From positions 15,956,419 through 16,020,418 of the forward strand of contig NC_087076.1 of NCBI RefSeq assembly GCF_026151205.1: a DNA stretch of 64,000 nucleotides. The letters are read 5' to 3'. This document shows, in pieces, positions 39,901 to 54,900 of the stretch (positions are counted from its first letter, which is position 1; each line of letters begins with the position of its first letter). A program made the translations under genes and the position numbers. Source of the DNA: Bolinopsis microptera (lineage: Eukaryota > Ctenophora > Tentaculata > Lobata > Bolinopsidae). The notes below the pieces were generated by a model that saw nothing but the letters and a program-made list of their open reading frames with translations, had not been told where the DNA came from and made no database searches.

Positions 39901-42900
39901 GGATTGTCACAGGACACCCCTGTTACCTGGATAGACCCTGACAATAACGAAATATCCGATTCTGACACCAACAACTATGTCATTGCTCAAGGCACTTATA
40001 TTTTCGGAAGCAAGGCATCAACTCTGACCATCAAAGCAGCCAAGTTTGCTTCTCTATCTTCAGGAGATATGTTCAAATGTAAACTGAAATCTGCTCTCTA
40101 TCCTACTGACTCTCCGGAGGTGGTGAATGAAATGACCCTGACCCTGCTAACACTGGGTGAGCAAGAAGCATATAATTTGCAACATCATCTTTTTATAAAT
40201 CATTCTTATTGCTTTATTGAATTCAGAGTAATAGGCTTCCACAGATACTTTTTTTATTGATCAAATGTTTAAACTTCAATTTCTCTTTCAGGCGTTCAGG
40301 CAATCAACAAAGAAGTTGATATTGGCACAGAGACTACCATCTCTTGTGTAATTACTGGTATCACGAAACAGCTCGACGCTGTTGTTTGGAAGAAGTTTGG
40401 CACCGACGTCACTACTTTGTCTGGAAGCAACTATGATGTCTCTGAAGGAACTTACGGTTCCAGCTCTCAAACTTCTGTACTGACTGTAAAGGCTGCTGCT
40501 AATTTAGCTGACTCAACCTACGCTTGTGCTATCACATCCGATGAATGGCTTGTGACTGACTCACAGACCAATGTCATTCTCAACGTATTCGGTAAGAATA
40601 TTAGCAGCTTTTTTTTCTACATCTTTAACCAACTGTTAACAGATTCAAACGATTGAAAAAGTTTTGTCAATTACTCGTGTAATGAATTATGTCCCTCGCA
40701 GTTTTGTAATTATTTAATTACATAATTTATAATTTTTGTATTTATTTCAGCCGTTACGTTTGAGGACCAATCTGTCACTACTGCTGCAGCTCAAACTATA
40801 ACCTGTGGTATTACTGGATTGTCAGCCGAACCCCCCATCACTTGGATAGGACCTGATGATAATGAGATATCTAGCTCTGACACTAGCAACTACGTCATCA
40901 GTCAAAGTGCATACCAACTCGGTAGCAAGTCATCATTTTTGGCCATCAAAACAGGAAAACTCTCCACCCTAAGCGCTGCTTCAGTTTTCAAATGTAAACT
41001 GAAGTCTGCAGCTTATCCTACTGATTCACCAGAAGTTGTAAAGGAAATGACTCTTACTCTGCTTGCTTTGGGTATGTTATTGGTCGGAGGCAAAACTTCT
41101 TCAGATACTGATTACAATTGTGTTTTTCTGTTGAGGGAAGTTTTATAACATAAAGGTGGTGGTATCGAGATTTATGAGCGTTAATGCTTTGAGTGAATAT
41201 AATTTTTCCTTTTTTCAGAGGTCACACCTACAAACAAAGAGGTGGAGACTAGTACTGATGCCACTGTCTCTTGTGTTATTACGGGTATCACCCAACAACT
41301 GGACAGTATTGTGTGGAGGAAAAGTGGAACAGATGTAACGACTTTGTCAGGAAGCAACTATGTTGTATCTGCAGGAACTTACAGTTCAAACTCTCAAACT
41401 ACAACACTCACTGTAAAGGCTGCTGCTAATACAGCTGATTCAACATATACTTGTGCTATCACATCTGATGAGTGGCTTGAAACAAATAGAGAGACAACTG
41501 TGGTTCTGAACTTATTCTGTAAGGATTTTAAAAACCATTAAGGAGTTCTCAATATCATAGTGAAACATATACAATAAACAATATACATACTTTAAAAAAG
41601 ATTTAATGACCATTACTTTGTTGACATTATATAACAAACTTTTATTTTCAGCTGTTGTATTGGAGGACAGAGTCGTTTCAACTGCTACAGATCAGCTACT
41701 GACCTGCACTATCAGTGGACTAGCACAAAGCACTCCTGTAACCTGGATAGATCCTGACAACAACGAAATATCTGACTCTGACACCAACAACTATGTCATT
41801 GCTCAAGGCACTTTTATCTTTGGAAGCAAGGCCTCAACTCTGACCATCAAGACCGCCAAGTTTGCTTCTCTATCTACAGAAGATGTGTTCAAATGTAAAC
41901 TGAAGTCTGCTCTCTATCCTACTGACTCCCCGGAGGTGGTGAATGAGATGACTCTGACTTTATTATCATTGGGTAAGTGTGACTTAATACGGATGAGTAA
42001 GAAGTAATGTTCCTTTATAAAATGTTGCCATGAAAAGTTGCTGTTCCACAGTTTGTTTTCTTGGAGGACTGTTTTTAATGATAACTATCCTTTCAGGTGT
42101 TCAGCCTATCAACAAAGAAGTCGAGTCGGGTACAGACACGACTATTTCGTGCGTTATCACCGGTATCACTCAGCAACTGAACGCTGTTGCTTGGAAGAAA
42201 GCTGGAACCGATGTTACATCTTTGTCTGGAAGCAACTACGTTGTATCTGCAGGACTTACGGTTCCAACTCTCAAACAACAACTCTTACTGTAAAAGCTGC
42301 TGCGAACACAGCTGACTCAACCTACACTTGTGCTATCGCATCAGATGAGTGGCTTCAAACGAACAAGGAAACGGCCGTATCACTTAACGTTTTCGGTAAA
42401 AAATCTTATAAATTCGAATTTCGGAGTTCAAACTGTTCAATCAATTTGTCCTTGTATGGGTTCATTGCAAGAGTAATCGTTTGACTTTTTATTGTTTACA
42501 TGTATTTACACTATCTATTTTACATCGTAACTGAATGATTGATATATCGTATGATTCATTTTCAGCTGTTGCATTCGATAACAAAGCTGTCACAACTGCA
42601 TCCGATCAAAATATTATTTGTACGATCAGTGGATTGTCGCTGGAAACACCTGTTACTTGGATAGATCCTGATAACAACGAGATATCAGACTCTGACACCA
42701 ACAACTATGTCATTGCTCAAGGCAGTTTTATCTTTGGAAGCAAAGCCTCAACCTTGACCATCAAAACAGCCAAGTTTGCTTTTCTATCTTCAGGAGATGT
42801 GTTCAAATGTAAACTGAAGTCTGCTCTCTATCCTACTGACTCCCCGGAGGTGGTGAATGAGATGACTCTGACTTTACTGTCTCTAGGTGAGTGCATTATG

Positions 42901-45900
42901 AATATTTCTGCAGTAAATCTTCATTTCGAACTTTTCTTGTCCTATTTATTAAGTCTTGGTGTCTGCTGCTTATAGTTTGTAACTTCTAACTGTCATGTCC
43001 ATACACTGCAAATGCTATATCACTTTTCTAACGCAACACATATATTAGCTGTTCATTATAAACAGTCAATGCTGTCGGGAGCAGTGACTCAAAAATACAT
43101 ACAGTAAAACCCCGATTTTCTGCGGTGTTTGAGAGAAAGCATGAAGCCGCGGTAAATCGGGGTTTGCGGTAAATCGGGGTTTTGCTTGTTTACATTATCT
43201 ATGTTAAGCTCTATTTGGGGGAAGGAAATAGCCGCGGTAAAGCGGGGTTTGCGGTTAATTGGGGAGCGGTGAATCGGGGTTTTACTGTACATTAATAAAG
43301 TGAAGACGATATTAATTTCTATCATCTGGACTTGTTCCTCCCTTCTATTAAATGTCTTAACATTACGTTTTTTCTCTCAGATGTCCAGGTCATCAGCAAG
43401 GAAGTTGACATTGGAACAGAAAATACCATTTCCTGCGTCATCACTGGTATCACGAGACAACTGGACGCTGTTGTTTGGAAAATGTCTGGCAGCGATGTAA
43501 CAACTTTGTCAGGAAGCAACTATGCTGTATCTGCAGGAACTTACGATTCCAACTCTCAGACTACAACACTTACTGTAAAAGCTGTTGCCAATACAGCTGA
43601 CACAACCTACACTTGTGCTATTACATCTGATGAGTGGCTTGTTACTGATAGGGAGAGTAATGTTCGCCTGAACGTGTTTGGTAAGGAATTGGAAACTTAA
43701 TTTGGATGCCTTTCGCTGAAAAATTGATGTTTCATCCTTTTTTGGATTCGTTCGATCATTGCTATGAATTCATATGTTAACTAATCATCAATATTTCAGC
43801 CGTAACATTTGTTGACCGATCCTTCATAACCGCTACTGATCAAACTATAACCTGTGCTATTACTGGATTGTCAGCAGAAACTCCTGTCACTTGGATAGGA
43901 CCTGATGATAACGAGATATCTAGCTCCGACACTAGTAACTATGTCATCAGTCAGGGTTCATATTCAGTTGGGAGCAAGTCATCATCTTTAACCATAACAA
44001 CAGGAAAAATGTTATCCCTCAGTAGTACTTCAGTTTTCAAATGTAAACTGAGGTCTTCAGTCTATCCAACTCATTCGCCCGATGTTGTAAAGGAAATGAC
44101 TCTTACTTTACTTACATTGGGTAAGTTCGAACAACCGTGCATTGATGTTTCTTTATAGATTTGTGACATTTTCATTTCAATTTTAAGTTTATCCATCCAT
44201 TCGAACCTTGAGTTGACAGCAAGTTTTAATGAATTTTAACGAAGTTTCTTTTTACAGATGTTCAGCCTATCAGCAAGGAAGTTGAATCAGGGACAGACAC
44301 GACTATTTCGTGTGTTATCACCGGTATTACTCAAGCACTGAATGGTGTTGTTTGGAGAAAAGTGGAACCGATGTAACGACTTTGTCAGGAAGCAACTATG
44401 CTGTATCTGCAGGAACTTATGGTTCCAACTCTCAAACAACAACACTTAGTGTTAAAGCTGCTGCTAATACAGCTGATACAACCTACACTTGTGCTATCAC
44501 ATCTGATGAGTGGCTTCAAACGAACAAGGAAACTTCCGTATTGCTCAATGTTTTCGGTAAGATATATATTTATTAACATTTTGAAAAGCATTTAAAAATA
44601 GATCTGTTGAAGGACAATCATATCTTGTTACACGTGTTTTGAATATGATACCTTATCAAGGTTTACAAGGTTTACAAGGTTTACAAGAATTGTTAATTCT
44701 GTTTTTTTTTCAAAATTGTTCTATTTTCAAGTGATGTCGTTGGAGAACAGATTGGTTACTACGGCAACAGACCAGACGATCACATGTTCGATCTCTGGAT
44801 TATCACAAGACTCCTCTGTTACCTGGATAGATCCTGACAATAATGAAATATCCAATACTGACACCAGCAACTATGTGATTTCTCAAGGCATTTTCATCTT
44901 TGGAAGCAAAGCCCCAACTTTGACAATTACAACAGCCAGAATAGCCGCCCTAACATCTGGAGACATATTCAAGTGTGAACTAAGATCTGCTTTGTACTCT
45001 GTACACTCTCCTGATGTTGTCAAAAGTATGGCCCTCTCCTTCCTCGCTCTGGGTAAGTGTTTTATCTGAACAACATGTAGATTGCAGAATGCAGGGCTCT
45101 TCAGTCATTAAAAACATTTGATGTTTCACTTTATAATATTTGCCGCAAAACAATTGATAGTTAACTCATACTGAACTGGTATGAAACTCTTCTGAATATA
45201 GCATTAACTAACTCAGTTATCTTTTATCAAAGTTGATACTCTTCATGTTTTAAATGTGCATTATATCTAGCTTGCGTTATCAGTTATGCTTATTCAGCGT
45301 TTTATGGTCCCTGGCTTGCAACTAGTTAACTAGGGAACGATTAGAGATTGTTATCATGTACTATTGGCTTGTCTGGAAACAATTTGTTAGAATAAAATTG
45401 AGTAACCGCTCTTGCTTCAGATGTTCAGCCCATAGACAAAGAAGTAAAAAGTGGCACTGATGCAACTGTTTCGTGTGTGATTTCCGGTATCACCCAACAA
45501 CTTGATGCTGTTGTTTGGAGGAAAAGTGGAACCGATGTTACATCTTTGTCAGGAAGCAACTATGTTGTTTCTGAAGGAACTTACGGTTCCAATTCTCAAA
45601 CTACAACACTCACTGTAAAGGCTGCTGCTAACACAGCTGACTCAACCTACACGTGTGCTATCACATCCAATGAGTGGCTTCAGACCAACAAGCAGACCGA
45701 TGTTATCCTGAACGTTTTCTGTAAGTATTGCTCCCTTCTATAATATTAACTTAGTTGCTCTTTTAAAGCTTAGACAGAAAAATTTCCCTCTTCTATGTCA
45801 GTTTCACCATTTGTTATCGCAACCAAATCTTTCAGCTATTGTGTTTGAAGACAAATCTGTCACGACTGCAACCAATCAAGATCTTATCTGCACGATCAGT

Positions 45901-48900
45901 GGATTGTCACAGGACACACCTGTTACTTGGATAGATCCTGATAACAATGAAATATCAGACTCTGACACCAACAACTATGTCATTGCTCATGACAATTTCA
46001 TCTTTGGAAGCAAAGCCTCAACTCTGACCATCAAGACAGCCAAGTTTGCTTCTCTTTCTTCAGGAGATGTGTTCAAATGTAAACTGAAGTCTGCTCTCTA
46101 TCCTACTGACTCCCCGGAGGTGGTGAATGAGATGACCCTGACGTTATTATCATTGGGTAAGTCATTGAATAAATTTAATTTAGTAGGTAGTATGGCTATA
46201 CTACGTATAACGCTTTGGTTCCTCTTTCAGTCTTTTGTCATGTGATTTTTTTAATTGATGCTAATCAGTTTTTCGTGTTTGCGGACCGTTTCTTATGATT
46301 ATTTCCCTTTCAGGTGTTCAACCTGTTAATAAGGAAGTTGAAGCTGCAACAGATGCGGTCGTTTCTTGCGTAGTCACCGGTATCACTCAACAACTTGACG
46401 CTGTTGTTTGGAGGAAAGGTGGAAATGATGTAACGACTTTGTCAGGAAGCAACTATGTTGTATCTGCAGGAACTTACAGTTCCAATTCTCAAACTACAAC
46501 ACTTACTGTAAAGGCTGCTGCTAATACAGCTGACTCAATCTATACCTGTTTTTTCACATCCAACGAGTGGCTTATCACTGATAGGCAGACAAATGTGATA
46601 TTGAATGTGTTCTGTGAGTAACGTTTTGATTCTACCTCATATTCTCGATTGATTTTTCAGTACTGTTACCAATAATAGATCTCATTAATTATGTCTCATT
46701 AAACTGATTATGATGATTGTTTCAGTGGCCACATTTGATGATCGATCCGTAACAACTGCTACTGATCAAACTATAACCTGTGCTATCACCGGATTGTCAG
46801 CAGAAACTCCTGTCACTTGGATAGGACCTGATGATAACGAGATATCTAGCTCCGACACTAGCAACTATGTCATTAATCAAGGATCTTATTTGTCTGGTAG
46901 TAAATCATCTTTACTGACCATCACAACAGCCAAGTTGGCTTCCCTGACATCAGGAGTGCTATACAAGTGCAAACTCACATCCTCGCAGTATCCTGATGAG
47001 TCACCAGCTGTTGTGAAGCAGATGGTATTGACTCTTCTCACCCTGGGTAAGTGAATTTGTATAATTATGTGAATCATATACAAATGCATATACTTCTTTG
47101 GAATACATGCTACAACATTATCGATCTTCATTAATTCCACGTGACGTTGACACGAATGTACAGTATTAATTACCTTGTTACTGATTCTTTTAGTCTTTAT
47201 GGCAGATTAAGAACTTAAACATTACTATTTTCAAAGGCTAGCTCCTTTGCATTTTCTATAAGTTTAGTAAAATTTGTTTATCAACAACAGTACATGTAAC
47301 CAAATATGCTTTCCTTAGATGTTGAACCTACGAACAAAGAAGTGGAATCAGGGACAGAAACAACAGTATCCTGCGTCATTTCTGGTATAACTCAACAAAT
47401 TGACACTATTGTTTGGAGAAAGGACGGCAACGATGTTACGACTTTGTCAGGAAGCAACTATGTTGTATCTGCAGGAACTTATGGTTCCAATTCTCAAACT
47501 ACAACACTCACTGTAAAAGCCGCTGCTAATACAGCTGACTCAACCTACACTTGTGCTATCACATCTGATGAGTGGCTTGTGTCGAATAGGGAGACAACTG
47601 TGGTTCTGAACGTATTTGGTAGGTCACTTCTGGAAACTAATACCTAATATGTTTTAAAGACTTCACATTCATTTTTTATTTAATCTTTCACTCTGCAAAT
47701 TATCAATAATTTTATATTTAAATTTTTAGATGTTTTAGTTTTTAATAAAATTATTATTTTTAGTACTGTCACTGGTGGACAGAACTGTCTCAACTGCAAC
47801 GGATCAGACGATTACATGTTCCATCACTGGACTATCACAAGACTCCTCTGTCACATGGATAGATCCTGACAACAGCCAAATTTCTGTACTCGACACCCCC
47901 AATTATGTTATTGATCAAGCCACTTATGTCTTTGGGAACAAACAACCAACATTAACCATCACGGCATCCAAATTAAGCAGTCTTACATCCGGAGATAGAT
48001 TCAAGTGCCAACTCAGATCCTCTCTGTTTTCTCTGTATTCTCCTGATGTGACGAACGAGATGGTTCTTACTTTCTTGAATCTAGGTACATCCAGTCATAT
48101 TGCTTTGTCAAAAACCTTGCAGCCCAAACAATGATTATTTTTTGTTTCCGTATTTCTAGTCACCTTCAAATGATAATTGATGCAGAATACCACTGCAGGT
48201 AAGCATTTTCTTTAACGTCTTTCCTCAGATGTCGAATCTAAGAACAAAGAAGTAGAATCGGGAACAGATGCTACGATTTCTTGTGTCATTTCTGGTATAA
48301 CTCAACAACTTGATGCTGTTGTCTGGAGGAAGGATGGCACCGATGTAACAACTTTGTCAGGAAGCAACTATGATGTATCTGCAGGAACTTATGGTTCCAA
48401 TTCTCAAACTACTACACTTAGTGTAAAAGCTGCTGCTAATACAGCTGACTCAACCTACACTTGTGCTATCACATCTAATGAGTGGCTTCAGACCAACAAG
48501 CAGACCGATGTTATCCTGAACGTTTTCTGTAAGTATTCTCTCTTCTATAATATTAACGTAGTTACTCTTTTAAAGCTTAATAGACAGAAATATTTTCCTC
48601 TTCCATGTCAGTTTCACCATTTATTATCGCAACCATATCTTTCAGCTGTTGTTTTTGAAGACAAATCTGTCACGACTGCAACCAATCAAGATCTTATCTG
48701 CACGATCAGTGGATTGTCACAGGACACCCCTGTTACTTGGATAGATCCTGATAACAATGAAATATCAGACTCTGACACCAATAACTATGTCATTGCTCAA
48801 GGCAATCTCATCTTTGGAAGCAAAGCCTCAACTCTGACCATCAAGACAGCCAAGTTTGCTTCTCTATCTTCAGGAGAAGTGTTCAAATGTAAACTGAAGT

Positions 48901-51900
48901 CTGCTATCTATCCTACTGACTCCCCGGAGGTGGTGAATGAGATGACTCTGACCCTGCTAACACTGGGTGAGTTACGTGTAATAGTTTGAAATATATACAT
49001 ATATCTTTTGAAATCTTTAAATATCGAAAAGATTTCATATTGATTTCATATGGAACTGTTCATTGATATTTGACTATATTAATTTCAGATGTTTTGCCAA
49101 CCGATAAAGAAGTAGAGACAGGAACAGATACAACCATTTCTTGTGTGATTACCGGCATCAGCCAACAATTGGATGCTTTTGTTTGGAGAAAAGATGGTAC
49201 CGACGTTACAACTTTGTCTGGAAGCAACTATGTTGTATCTGCTGGGACTTACGGTTCCAACTCTCAAACTACAACACTTACAGTGAAAGCTGCTGCTGAT
49301 ACAGCTGACTCAACCTACACTTGTACTATCACATCTAATGAATGGCTGGTGACAAATAGAGAGACAAATGTCATCCTGAACGTATTTGGTTAGTAACAGA
49401 TATAAGACAAAAATAGATCGAGCGACTTTCCCTCTGGATGACATGCATTTAAATAGCTTAATTTATAGCGATCTTGATAAATTGTGAAACAAAATTCAGG
49501 ATTAATCTGAAGAAATTTTGATCAGATTTTTATCAATTCTCTATTTTCAGCGGTCACATTTGAGGACAGATCAATAACAACTGCTACTGATCAAGCTATA
49601 ACCTGTGGTATTACTGGTTTGTCAGCAGAAACTCCTGTCACTTGGATAGGACCTGATGATAACGAGATATCTATCTCCGAGACCAACAATTACGTTATTG
49701 ATCAGGGGGCTTATGTCCTGGGAAGCAAATCATCATCGTTGACCATCACGACATCAAAAATAGGCTCGCTCACATCTGGAGATAAATTCAAGTGTAAACT
49801 GAAATCTAGTCAGTATGCCACGTACTCTCCCGATGTTGTTAATGAGATGACCCTTACTTTACTGACGCTAGGTAATGTCGAACTTGATGGGTAAAGTTAT
49901 GTTCTGCACTAGGTCCTAAATAATTTTATCTTGCAGAAATCTCTTCATTTAAAAGTATATTTAGGTTTTAATTAATTCAATATATCCTCAGATGTCGAAC
50001 CCAAGGATAAGGAAGTTGAATCAGCAACTGATGCGACCATCTCTTGTGTTATTTCTGGTATCACCCGACAACTTGACGCTGTAGTTTGGAGAAAAAGTGG
50101 AACCGATGTTACATCTTTGCCAGGAAGCAACTATGTTGTATCTGCAGGGTCTTACGGATTCAACTCTCAAACTACAACACTCACTGTAAAGGCTGCTGTT
50201 AATACAGCTGACTCTACCTATACTTGTGATATCACATCCAATGAGTGGCTTCAGACCAACAAGCAGACAGATGTAATTTTGAACGTATTCGGTAAGCAAT
50301 TGAATTTCTTTCCAGCATTTTATTCTTCGTGTTTCAGTACGCTCAGTAAGTCAAATACTGGTGATTCTCTAAGACTTTAAAGTTATTCTGCAAAACGATT
50401 ATTATTCGTGATACATAAACCGAATATTTTCAGCTGTCCAGTTTGACGATGTTTCCCTCCCTCCTCCAACCGAACTATCAATTTCGTGCATAATAACTGA
50501 ACTTTCACAAAACACACCGATCACATGGATAGGACCTGATGATATCGAAATATCCGACTCTGACACCAACAACTACGTTATAAATCAAGGAACTTATGTC
50601 TTTGGCAATAAAGCTTCTACTTTGAATATCAAAGAAGCCAAACTGTCAACTCTAACAACAGAGTCCGTATTCAAGTGTAAACTAAAGTCCGCGCTCTACC
50701 CCACTATATCTCCTGAAGTAGTAAAGGAGATGACTCTCACGTTTTTGGAACTAGGTTGGTGTAAGAAATGATAACCCTGTATAACATTATTTGTCGGCAT
50801 TTTCACGTCTTAATTCGAAATTTGAAGTATTATAAAATATTTAATATAATTCTGGTATTTCTGATGAAAATTTTTGATAATTCCGTACATGCGACAAAGG
50901 GAAAATGCTCTCTTCAGATAAAAGACAATGTGACTCATAAATTATGTTCCAATCCGGGTTCCGGATATTAAATAATGTAATTGTGTTTTATAAATTCGTT
51001 TCAACTGCTCGTTTATGACTCGCAAATGATACCTTTTTGTAAACTTAACCTTTTGCAGCCATTGAGCCCACGGACAAGGAAGTAGAGACCGGAACAGATG
51101 CTACTTTATCCTGTATAGTTACTGGAACTACTAAACAACTAGAAGCTGTTGTTTGGAGGAAAAGTGGAACCGATGTAACAACTTTGTCAGAAGACAACTA
51201 TGATGTATCAGCAGGAACTTATGGTTCCAACTCTCAAACTACAACACTCACTGTAAAGGCTGCTGGTAATACAGCTGACTCTACCTACACTTGTGTTATT
51301 ACTTCCAACGAGTACCAAGAAACGAACAAAGAAACTTTAGTGACTTTAAATGTGTTCGGTAAGACCATTCATCCTTTGACAACATTAACTTGTGATTCTC
51401 CGAGTCTAATATGAGTTTTGGTAAAATGGATCGCATCTACACGTATGTTACCAGTTATATAACGTTTCAGGCATGACATTTGATGATAAGGCTATGACAA
51501 CTGCAACCGATCAAGATCTTACCTGCACTATCAGTGGACTATCACAAAACACTCCAATCACTTGGATAGATCCTGACAATAATGAGATATCTGACTCTGA
51601 CACCAACAACTATGTCATTGATCAAGGCAATCTTGTTTTTGGAAGCAAAGCCTCAACACTAACCATCAAACAAACAAAGTTAGCGACACTCGCTACTGGA
51701 TCTGTGTACAAATGTACATTGAAATCTTCTCTTTATCCAACCTATTCTCCTGATGTGGTGAAGGAGTCGACTCTTACCTTTTTGGGTCTAAGTAAGTCAA
51801 ATCTGGTATACGTAATCAATTTTGTCTCTTTACTTTAATCTTTGATTTCGTTCGTATGATATGTTAATTATTGACTTTGTGATATTTTAATGCGTAAATC

Positions 51901-54900
51901 AGAAAGAAGACAATTTGCTGAATTATGGTTTTTGATTTTGAGTATAATTTTAACATTTTCAGACATTCAACCAACTAACAAGGAAATCGAAACCGGAACT
52001 GAGACAACAATATCTTGCATCGTTACCGGAATAACCAGTAAACTTGACGCTATTGTTTGGAGGAAAGATGGTACCGATGTTACAACTTTGTCAGGAAGCA
52101 ACTATGTTGTATCTGCAGGGACTTACGGTTCCAACTCTCAGACCACGACTCTAAACGTAAAAGCTGCTGTCAATACAGCTGACTCAACCTACACTTGTGC
52201 TATTACATCTGATGAGCATCGGGAGACGGACAAGGGGACTGTTGTGACATTGAACGTGTTCTGTGAGTATCTTTCAGGAGATCTTTTTAAAAAAGTATGT
52301 ACTTAGATGTTACTCCAGTAGTAGGTAGAACATCCTGAATCTAAGAATGAATCTCAAGATCGAGTTTAAATTATTCGTTTAAATTATTTTTCACTTTCAG
52401 CTGTGTCATTGGAGGACAGAACTGTTACAACTGCCACGGACCAGACGATAACATGTACTTTGAGTGGATTGTCACAGGACACATCTGTCACATGGATAGA
52501 TCCTGACAATAACGATATCACCGACACTGATACCAACAACTACGTCATCAATCAGGGAAAACTTATATTCGGAAGCAAAGCTGCAACCCTGACAATTACA
52601 ACTGCCAAAATTGCAACGTTGACCTCCGGAGATAGGTTTAGGTGTAGAGTGAAGTCTAGTCTGTACGCTACTTATTCTTCTGATGTAGTCAAGGAAATGA
52701 CACTCTCCTTCCTTACTCTTGGTAATATATTGTGCCTTATTTCTTTTCTTGTTTTGTCGCATTATTAGTATAACTATTAAGGGCCTGATAAATTCCATAT
52801 AGAGAAGTTATGGCGAATGAATCGACGATAATTTTCCAGGCGATGTAACAATCATTTTCTTTCAGATGTTCAACCAACAAACAAAGAAATAGAATCTGGG
52901 ACCGATGCTACTGTGTCATGCATCATCACCGGCGTCAGTCGACAGCTTGATACTGTTGTTTGGAGAAAGGACGGCACCGACGTAACGACTTTGTCAGGAA
53001 TCAACTATGTTGTGTCTGCAGGAACTTACGGTTCCAACTCTCAAACTACAACACTGACTGTAAAAGCTGCTGCTAATACAGCTGACTCAACCTACGCTTG
53101 TGCTATCACATCTGATGAGTGGCTTGTGACCAATCAACAGACGAGTGTGATATTGAACGTTTTCGGTAATGACTATTCATCAGTTGTTTGGTTATTCTTT
53201 TTATATTAAATAAAGCAAACATATACATATACTCACGCTGGTTTAGTAAGATTAGCATATAAATTTTCAAATTATAGAGCTGAAAATAAGGGTAAAATAG
53301 AGTCAGAATAGCTGTCGGGTCTTTCTTGCAGGGAAAACAAGATACCCTTGTGGCTTTGTGTCTTTGCAGTTGATTTCATGCCATTATAATTTCAGTCGTT
53401 ACATTTGAGGATCAATCTATCACTACTGCTACTAATCAAGCTATAACCTGTGGTATTACTGGTTTGTCAGCAGAAACTCCTGTCACTTGGATAGGACCTG
53501 ATGATAACGAGATATCTATCTCTGACACCAACAATTACGTTATTGATCAGGGGGCTTATGTCCTGGGAAGCAAATCATCTTCGTTGACCATCACGACATC
53601 AAAAATAGGCTCGCTTACATCTGGGGATAAATTCAAGTGTAGACTGAAATCTAGTCAGTATGCCACGTACTCTCCCGATGTTGTCAATGAGATGACCCTT
53701 ACTTTACTGACGCTAGGTACGGAAAACTTTACTATTTTTATTAAATAGTAAATATCTCATTTATCGAAACTACAAATTTTTGTTTAATTGGTTCACGTAT
53801 AAGCAAAGTTTTACTCCTGCGATAGAAAAATATTTAAACCGCTTATTTTTTCAGAGGTTCTTCCAATCAACAAAGAACAAGAATCTGGAACCGATGCTGT
53901 AATTTCATGCGTTGTTACTGGAATTAATAATCAACTAAACGCTGTTATTTGGAGGAAGAGTGGCACCGATGTTACAACTTTGTCAGAAAGCGACTATGTT
54001 GTATCTGCAGAGACTTACGGTTCCAACTCTCAAACTACAACACTGACTGTAAAAGCTGCTGCTAATACAGCTGACTCAACCTACACTTGTGCTATCACAT
54101 CTGATGAGTGGTTGCAGAGCAACAAAGAAACCACCGTGATATTAAATGTCTTTAGTAAGTTTTAGTTTGAGTGTTATAGATATGCAGAAGGTTCAGCACT
54201 TAACCCAAAGTTGCTTGATACCAGTGTAATTGGAAGCAAATGCATCGTAGATGATGTAAATTTTTTAATGCAAAGATGATGTTTTTCTCCTTCAATCGCT
54301 GATATGTACATAATTCCTACCGTTCCTATCATTTAATTGACTTTTGATTTTCAGCTGTTGTATTGGAGGACAGAGTCGTTTCAACTGCTACAGATCAGCT
54401 ACTGACCTGCACTATCAGTGGACTAGCACAAAGCACTCCTGTAACCTGGATAGATCCTGACAACAACGAAATATCTGACTCTGATACCAACAACTATGTC
54501 ATAGCTCAAGGCAGTTTCATTTTTGGAAGCAAAGCCCCAACTTTGACCATCAAGACCGCCAAGTTTGGTTCTCTATCTTCAGGAGATGTGTTTAAATGTA
54601 AACTGAAGTCTGCTCTCTATCCTACTGACTCCCCGGATGTGGTGAATGAGATGACACTGACGTTACTGTCATTGGGTAAGTGGGAATATATATATAAATG
54701 AGGAGTACTGACTACTGATACGCTTAACGATTTGATTATAAATTCTCTGAAAGTGTTAGTATGTGGTTCTACAAATTGCTGCTGAGTCTGTCTTAATAGA
54801 CTGCTTATGACAATTATATTTTCCACTCAGGAGTTCAACCTATTAACAAGGAAGTCCTAACTGCCACTGACGCCACCATCTCCTGCGTGATTACCGGCAT

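Noticed and set aside
42093-42281. Minus-strand frames antisense to A exons, seen repeatedly across the array
   Set aside because: They recur because the A exons are near-identical and are shadows of the plus-strand code.
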